From CAYTSA01 sp964440345 (lineage in GTDB: Bacteria; Desulfobacterota; Desulfovibrionia; Desulfovibrionales; Desulfovibrionaceae): 17,712 nucleotides of DNA. The DNA lies in assembly GCA_964440345.1 (NCBI GenBank), contig CAYTSA010000081.1, forward strand, positions 1 to 17,712, read 5' to 3'. Position numbers and translations under genes: made by a program. The notes beneath the pieces were generated by a model. It searched no databases. It had not been told where the DNA came from and worked only from the letters and a program-made list of their open reading frames with translations. Positions 13,775-17,712 of the stretch are shown one piece after another (position 1 is the stretch's first letter; every line of letters starts with the position of its first letter).

Positions 13775-15928
13775 ATGAACACTACTGGCCGCACAACACA
13801 TGAAACCGGCTCGGGCTCTGAAGATTCAGCCTTTCCCTGGCGAGCTGTATACGCCGGCGCCCCAGTGGGCGTGTGCGAGTGCGACAGACAGGGACGCATT
13901 CTCTGGTCCAACGCCCGCGGTTTGGAGCTGTTGAGAATGGACAGCCTGGAAGGTCCGGCTCCTTCTTTCGTTGCCGAAGAATATCGGGTGGTTGAAGATG
14001 AACGGCTTCTGGCGGCGCGGGCATTGCGAGACCAGGCGCCGGTGCAGGAGGAGCTGCTGGGCGTTATGCACGGCAACGACGTTGCAAGCTGGGTCTTGGC
14101 CTCGGCGGCGCCTGCGCCAGACTCTGCGGACCGGGCGCTTGTGTTTCTACAAAAGACTGAGGCGGTGAACACCGGGTTGTGCGCCCTGGCTCGGTCCTTG
14201 CGCATGAACCGTGCAGTGGCCAAGCTCTCACGGCTGCTCATCAAGTCTGAGTCTCTGAAGGATATTGCGGGCGACGTGTTACAGACGGCCCTGGAGTTTA
14301 CAGACAGCAAGTTTGGGTTTGCCGGTTACATAGAACCGGCAACAGGCTACCTGGTCTGCCCGACGTTGACACACGATATCTGGTCTGGCTGTTCCAATCC
14401 GCATGACCAAGTGGTGTTCAAAAAATTTTCCGGGTTATGGGGCTGGGTGCTGCACAACCGGGCGCCCTTGCTCACGAACAAACCCTGGAACGATTCCCGC
14501 TCCAGCGGAGAACCAGAGGGACATATCGCCATTCAGCGGTTTTTGTCTGCGCCTGCGCTCATCGCCAAAGGCAAGCTGGCCGGCCAGATAGCCCTGGCCA
14601 ACGCTGAGCGGGACTATACCGAGGAAGACATGGAGCTGGTGGAGCGGCTGGCGGACCTCTTCTCCCTGGCCGTGCATCACCACTTTACCCATCTCGCATT
14701 ACGCCGGGCCAAGGAAGAGGCGGAAATTGCCAGCAGGGCAAAAAGTCAGTTTTTGGCCGCCATGAGCCACGAAATACGCACCCCCATGAACGGCGTCCTC
14801 GGCATGGCCGAGCTGCTGAGCTCCACAGACCTTTCTCCGGAACAGCTGGAGTATACGCAGCATCTGCGCAGCTCGGCCGAGGCTTTGCTCGGGCTTATCA
14901 ATGACATTCTCGACTACTCCAAAATAGAGGCTGGCCGGTTGGAGTTGCAGCCAGAACCTTACGGCTTGTCCGGATTGCTGCAGCAAGTGAAATTCACGCT
15001 GGCGCCCCAGGCGGCTGGCAAAGACCTGGAATTTAGCGTCAGCCAGGACCCCATGGTCCCAGATTTTGTGGTGGGCGACCAGTTGCGGCTGCGGCAGGTG
15101 TTGCTCAATCTGGGCGGCAACGCCGTGAAGTTTACCGACGCCGGCCAGGTGGCCATTGCCGTGGAGCCCCTCAGCCGGCCCCGCCATGACGAGGAGCACA
15201 ACGCATACTTTGTGGACACGGTGTTTCACGTGCGGGATACTGGCGTGGGCATTGGCCGGGACGATCTCCACCGTATTTTTGAATCCTTTACCCAGGCAGA
15301 CGGCAACCTGGACCGGCGCTACAAAGGCACGGGGCTGGGGCTGGCCATCTGCAAACGGCTTGTGGAGCTGTTGGGCGGGGCCATTGGCGTGGAGAGCGAA
15401 CCAGGCGGAGGGTCCGTATTCTCTTTTACCTTGCCTCTGCAGACTTCGCACGAAGAGGCTGAGGAGTTGAACGCTCGCTGGGAAGAGGAGTTTCTGGCCA
15501 TACGACCGTCCCGGCGGCTGCGGGTGCTGGTTGTGGACGACAACTCCGTGCAGCGGCTGGTGACCCAACGGTTACTGGAACGGCTAGGCCATGCGGCGGT
15601 CACTGCCGGGGATGCTGAAGAGGCCCTGCTGCTGCTGGAAAAGAACGAGTTTGACACCGTGGTGACAGACATTTCCATGCCCGGCATGGACGGATTGGAA
15701 ATGGCCCGGCGCATTCGAAACGACGAGAGCGGTTTGATAGACGCAAGCATTCCGGTGATTGTCATGACCGCGTATGGCGCTGCAGTGGAGCGGGATGATT
15801 TGGAGAAAGCAGAGGCGGCTGTGGTTTTGGATAAACCATTGGATGTGGATTCATTGAACGATGCATTGAGATATATCGCCGCTGGACCAGCCAGGCCGCA
15901 CGGCAAAGCAGGGGCGCAACAGCAGTGA
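13775..15928 (+). CDS. Soluble hybrid sensor histidine kinase (PAS-GAF-HisKA-HATPase-REC)
   Basis: 717 residues with no membrane segment. A PAS-like domain lies at about 20-125 (GVCECDRQGRILWSNARGLELL) and a GAF domain at about 150-305 (FTDSKFGFAGYIEP). The kinase core follows: SHEIRTP with phospho-acceptor His332, N-box Asn449, DTGVGI at 488-493 and GTGLGLAI at 518-525. The C-terminal receiver (about 582-700) has Asp588/Asp589, phospho-acceptor Asp632, Thr665 and Lys687. All catalytic residues are present, so it should autophosphorylate and relay to its own receiver. An output protein or phosphotransfer partner is not in view. Its stop overlaps the GTG start of the next gene, a membrane sensor, so the two probably act together. 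It is divergent from pta. Confidence 0.94.
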   Translation: MNTTGRTTHETGSGSEDSAFPWRAVYAGAPVGVCECDRQGRILWSNARGLELLRMDSLEGPAPSFVAEEYRVVEDERLLAARALRDQAPVQEELLGVMHGNDVASWVLASAAPAPDSADRALVFLQKTEAVNTGLCALARSLRMNRAVAKLSRLLIKSESLKDIAGDVLQTALEFTDSKFGFAGYIEPATGYLVCPTLTHDIWSGCSNPHDQVVFKKFSGLWGWVLHNRAPLLTNKPWNDSRSSGEPEGHIAIQRFLSAPALIAKGKLAGQIALANAERDYTEEDMELVERLADLFSLAVHHHFTHLALRRAKEEAEIASRAKSQFLAAMSHEIRTPMNGVLGMAELLSSTDLSPEQLEYTQHLRSSAEALLGLINDILDYSKIEAGRLELQPEPYGLSGLLQQVKFTLAPQAAGKDLEFSVSQDPMVPDFVVGDQLRLRQVLLNLGGNAVKFTDAGQVAIAVEPLSRPRHDEEHNAYFVDTVFHVRDTGVGIGRDDLHRIFESFTQADGNLDRRYKGTGLGLAICKRLVELLGGAIGVESEPGGGSVFSFTLPLQTSHEEAEELNARWEEEFLAIRPSRRLRVLVVDDNSVQRLVTQRLLERLGHAAVTAGDAEEALLLLEKNEFDTVVTDISMPGMDGLEMARRIRNDESGLIDASIPVIVMTAYGAAVERDDLEKAEAAVVLDKPLDVDSLNDALRYIAAGPARPHGKAGAQQQ

Positions 15929-17712
15929 CTAACCAGACGCGGGGGTGTTACATCGCTTTGGCGGCGTTTGCGCTGTTGGTTGCAGCGGCGGTTGAGTGCC
16001 CGGCAAAGACCGTGCGCCTGCAGCTGAAGTGGAAGCACCAGTTCCAGTTTGCCGGCTATTACGCTGCGGTGGAGCAAGGATATTTCGAGCAGGCCGGCTT
16101 GGACGTGCAGCTGGTGGAGTATCCGCGGAGCGGGTCGGTTGTGGACTCTGTGGCGTCGGGCATGGCTGACTATGGCGTGGCCGGGCCGGAGGTGTTGCTG
16201 GCCGTCATGAACGGCGCGCAGCTGACCATTGTTGCCGCCGTCATGCAGCATTCGCCCTCGGTGTTGTTGACCATGTCGGACAACAGGCTGTACACCCCGT
16301 ATGACTTGGCGGGCAAGCGGATTATGCTCTCCCCGGACGGAGAGGCCGACTTGTGGTCCATGCTGCACAACGAGGGCGTGACCTCGGATGACTTTATCCT
16401 GGCGCCGCCCACCTGGGACATTGAAGCATTGATTTCCGGCCAGGTGGACGCCATGGCCGCTTACGTCACCAACACGCCATATGAGCTGATCCGCCGCGGC
16501 TTGGGTTTTCACGCCATCAATCCCCGCAGCTATGGCGTCGATTTTTATGGAGACTGTTTTTTCACCTCACAGCAGGAGGTGCGAGAACACCCCGAGCGCG
16601 TGCGCGCAATGCGCGATGCAATTATCAAGGGCTGGGAATATGCCCTGGAAAATCCAGACGCCGTTATTGATCTGATTCTGCAAAAATATGGATCAGACAA
16701 AAGCCGGGAACACCTGGAATACGAAGCCAGAACCATGCAAGGGCTCATTCGCCCGGAGTTGATCGCAATAGGCCACATGAGCACTGGCCGCTGGAGGGCC
16801 ATTGCCGAAACGTATGTCACTTTGGGCATGGCCGACCCGGTACCTTCCTTGGAAAACCATATATACGACCTCACTGCGCCAAGGGAGCCGCCGGTCTGGC
16901 TGGACACGCTGCTCATAGGCCTGGCTATCGCCGCTGCTGTAGCCGCCGTTGCCGCGGTTTGGCTTTTGTCCTTCAACAGGTCGTTGCGTAGAGCTGTACA
17001 GCGCCGCACGGCGGAGCTGTACCGTGTCAACCAGGAAATGACTCAGGAGGTGGCCGAGCGGCGCAAGGCCGAGCGGGCCATCCGGGAAAGTGAGACCCGC
17101 TACCGCAGCCTGGCCAGCCATTTTCCAAACGGCGCGGTGGTCCTGTTTGACTCTCAGCTCCGGTTTCTGCTGGCGGATGGGCTGGGCCTTAAAGACGTGG
17201 AGTTATCTTCGGACTTGATGCAGGGAAAAACACTGCATGAGGTGTTTGACGCCGACATGTGCAGCGTCATGGAGCCTTCCATGCTCTCTGCCCTGGATGG
17301 CAAAGAAAGCATGCAGGAACTGCTCTATATGAACCGTGTGTACGAAGTGCGGTCTATTCCTGTGCGCAGCGGCGAAGGCAAGGAGCATTTCGGCTTGATT
17401 ATGGCCCAGGATGTCACCCCGCGCGTGGAGGCAGAGAAGGTGTTGCGCCAGGACCGGGACGAGCTGGAAAAGCGGGTCCAGGAGCGGACCCGCAAGCTGG
17501 ATACGTCCAACGAGTTGCTGAGCCGGGAGATTGAAAAGCACAAAGAGACCCTGCGCGCTTTACGTACTCAGGAAGAGCGGCTTGAGCAGATCATCCGGAC
17601 CACGCCGGTGGGCGTGTGCATAACCCGGGAGGACCACGTTATTGAATACGTCAACCCGGCCTATTGCCGCATGTACGGCTACATGCCTGAGGAGCTGGTT
17701 AACAAGAAATAT
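15925..17712 (+). CDS. Membrane sensor with periplasmic NMT1/THI5-like domain and PAS domains, C-terminus cut by window edge
   Basis: 596 codons are visible. A GTG start overlaps the kinase stop as GTGA, with AGGGG about 10 bases upstream; no in-frame ATG is available before the conserved region. A signal peptide (about 1-27, hydrophobic ALAAFALLVAAAVE) is followed by a periplasmic binding domain (about 28-315) of the NMT1/THI5-like type: RLQLKWKHQFQFAGYYAAVE, GYFEQAGLDVQLVEYP, DYGVAGPEVLLA and LAGKRIML. One membrane segment (about 327-351) leads to a charged coiled coil, a first PAS domain (about 390-495), another coiled coil (about 500-550) and the start of a second PAS domain (IIRTTPVGVCITREDHVIEY). 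The output may be a kinase, a cyclase or something else, and lies beyond the edge. The ligand is unknown. The family binds pyrimidine-like and other small molecules, but that cannot be assigned here. Confidence 0.9.
   Translation, partial: MTNQTRGCYIALAAFALLVAAAVECPAKTVRLQLKWKHQFQFAGYYAAVEQGYFEQAGLDVQLVEYPRSGSVVDSVASGMADYGVAGPEVLLAVMNGAQLTIVAAVMQHSPSVLLTMSDNRLYTPYDLAGKRIMLSPDGEADLWSMLHNEGVTSDDFILAPPTWDIEALISGQVDAMAAYVTNTPYELIRRGLGFHAINPRSYGVDFYGDCFFTSQQEVREHPERVRAMRDAIIKGWEYALENPDAVIDLILQKYGSDKSREHLEYEARTMQGLIRPELIAIGHMSTGRWRAIAETYVTLGMADPVPSLENHIYDLTAPREPPVWLDTLLIGLAIAAAVAAVAAVWLLSFNRSLRRAVQRRTAELYRVNQEMTQEVAERRKAERAIRESETRYRSLASHFPNGAVVLFDSQLRFLLADGLGLKDVELSSDLMQGKTLHEVFDADMCSVMEPSMLSALDGKESMQELLYMNRVYEVRSIPVRSGEGKEHFGLIMAQDVTPRVEAEKVLRQDRDELEKRVQERTRKLDTSNELLSREIEKHKETLRALRTQEERLEQIIRTTPVGVCITREDHVIEYVNPAYCRMYGYMPEELVNKKY

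Noticed and set aside
13552..14310. 253-codon upstream extension of the pta frame
   Set aside because: It overlaps the divergent kinase gene on the other strand, whereas the Pta family starts at MYKSLYVTATEP with a good ribosome site.
15319..16512. 397-codon open frame on the minus strand
   Set aside because: It lies opposite two strongly supported genes (kinase and membrane sensor) and has no recognisable domain; it is a high-G+C antisense shadow.

Overview
The window looks like a chromosomal segment of a Gram-negative, respiring, probably sulfate-reducing bacterium of the Desulfovibrio type. This placement is inferred, not proven. It rests on moderately high G+C, a futalosine (Mqn) menaquinone pathway, a pta-ackA acetate branch as used in incomplete oxidation of lactate or pyruvate, and a high density of chemotaxis, HD-GYP and hybrid-kinase signalling genes. 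I see no tRNA, rRNA, CRISPR array, insertion sequence or prophage gene. No gene-free stretch exceeds 300 bases; the longest are 2330-2589 and 13552-13774.

Region by region: 1-1587 (minus) is a methyl-accepting chemotaxis protein cut by the left edge, with a zinc-binding CZB-type motif between its two membrane segments. 1694-2329 (minus) is a TetR-family regulator. The 260-bp gap after it holds operator-like repeats near the tetR start and a compact, perfectly paired three-way-junction element at 2485-2546.

2590-7227 is a menaquinone locus. A leftward operon has a second TetR regulator, a 731-residue fusion of MqnE and MqnC, then mqnA, with all junctions overlapping. mqnD is divergent. In the 94 bp between tetR and mqnD, a perfect ATGACCA-TG-TGGTCAT operator lies on the predicted start regions of both divergent promoters. 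This suggests that one TetR protein controls the whole pathway segment. MqnA makes the enolpyruvyl-benzoate substrate, the MqnE half makes aminofutalosine, the MqnC half cyclises dehypoxanthine futalosine, and MqnD releases 1,4-dihydroxy-6-naphthoate. The hydrolase or nucleosidase step (MqnB or MTAN) is not in the window.

7224-8243 (minus) is an HD-GYP phosphodiesterase convergent with mqnD; the two stop codons overlap. 8386-9750 (plus) is an unusual radical-SAM protein with an N-terminal SPASM-like region, a CX3CX4C cluster motif and a C-terminal Ig-like domain. It is followed after 28 bp by a Vsr mismatch endonuclease with no DNA-cytosine methylase gene in view. 10199-13551 (minus) is the pta-ackA operon, joined by an ATGA overlap.

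13775 to the right edge (plus) is a two-gene signalling operon. A soluble PAS-GAF-HisKA-HATPase-REC hybrid histidine kinase overlaps by GTGA a membrane sensor with a periplasmic NMT1/THI5-like binding domain and cytoplasmic PAS domains. The sensor runs off the right edge, so its output domain is unknown.
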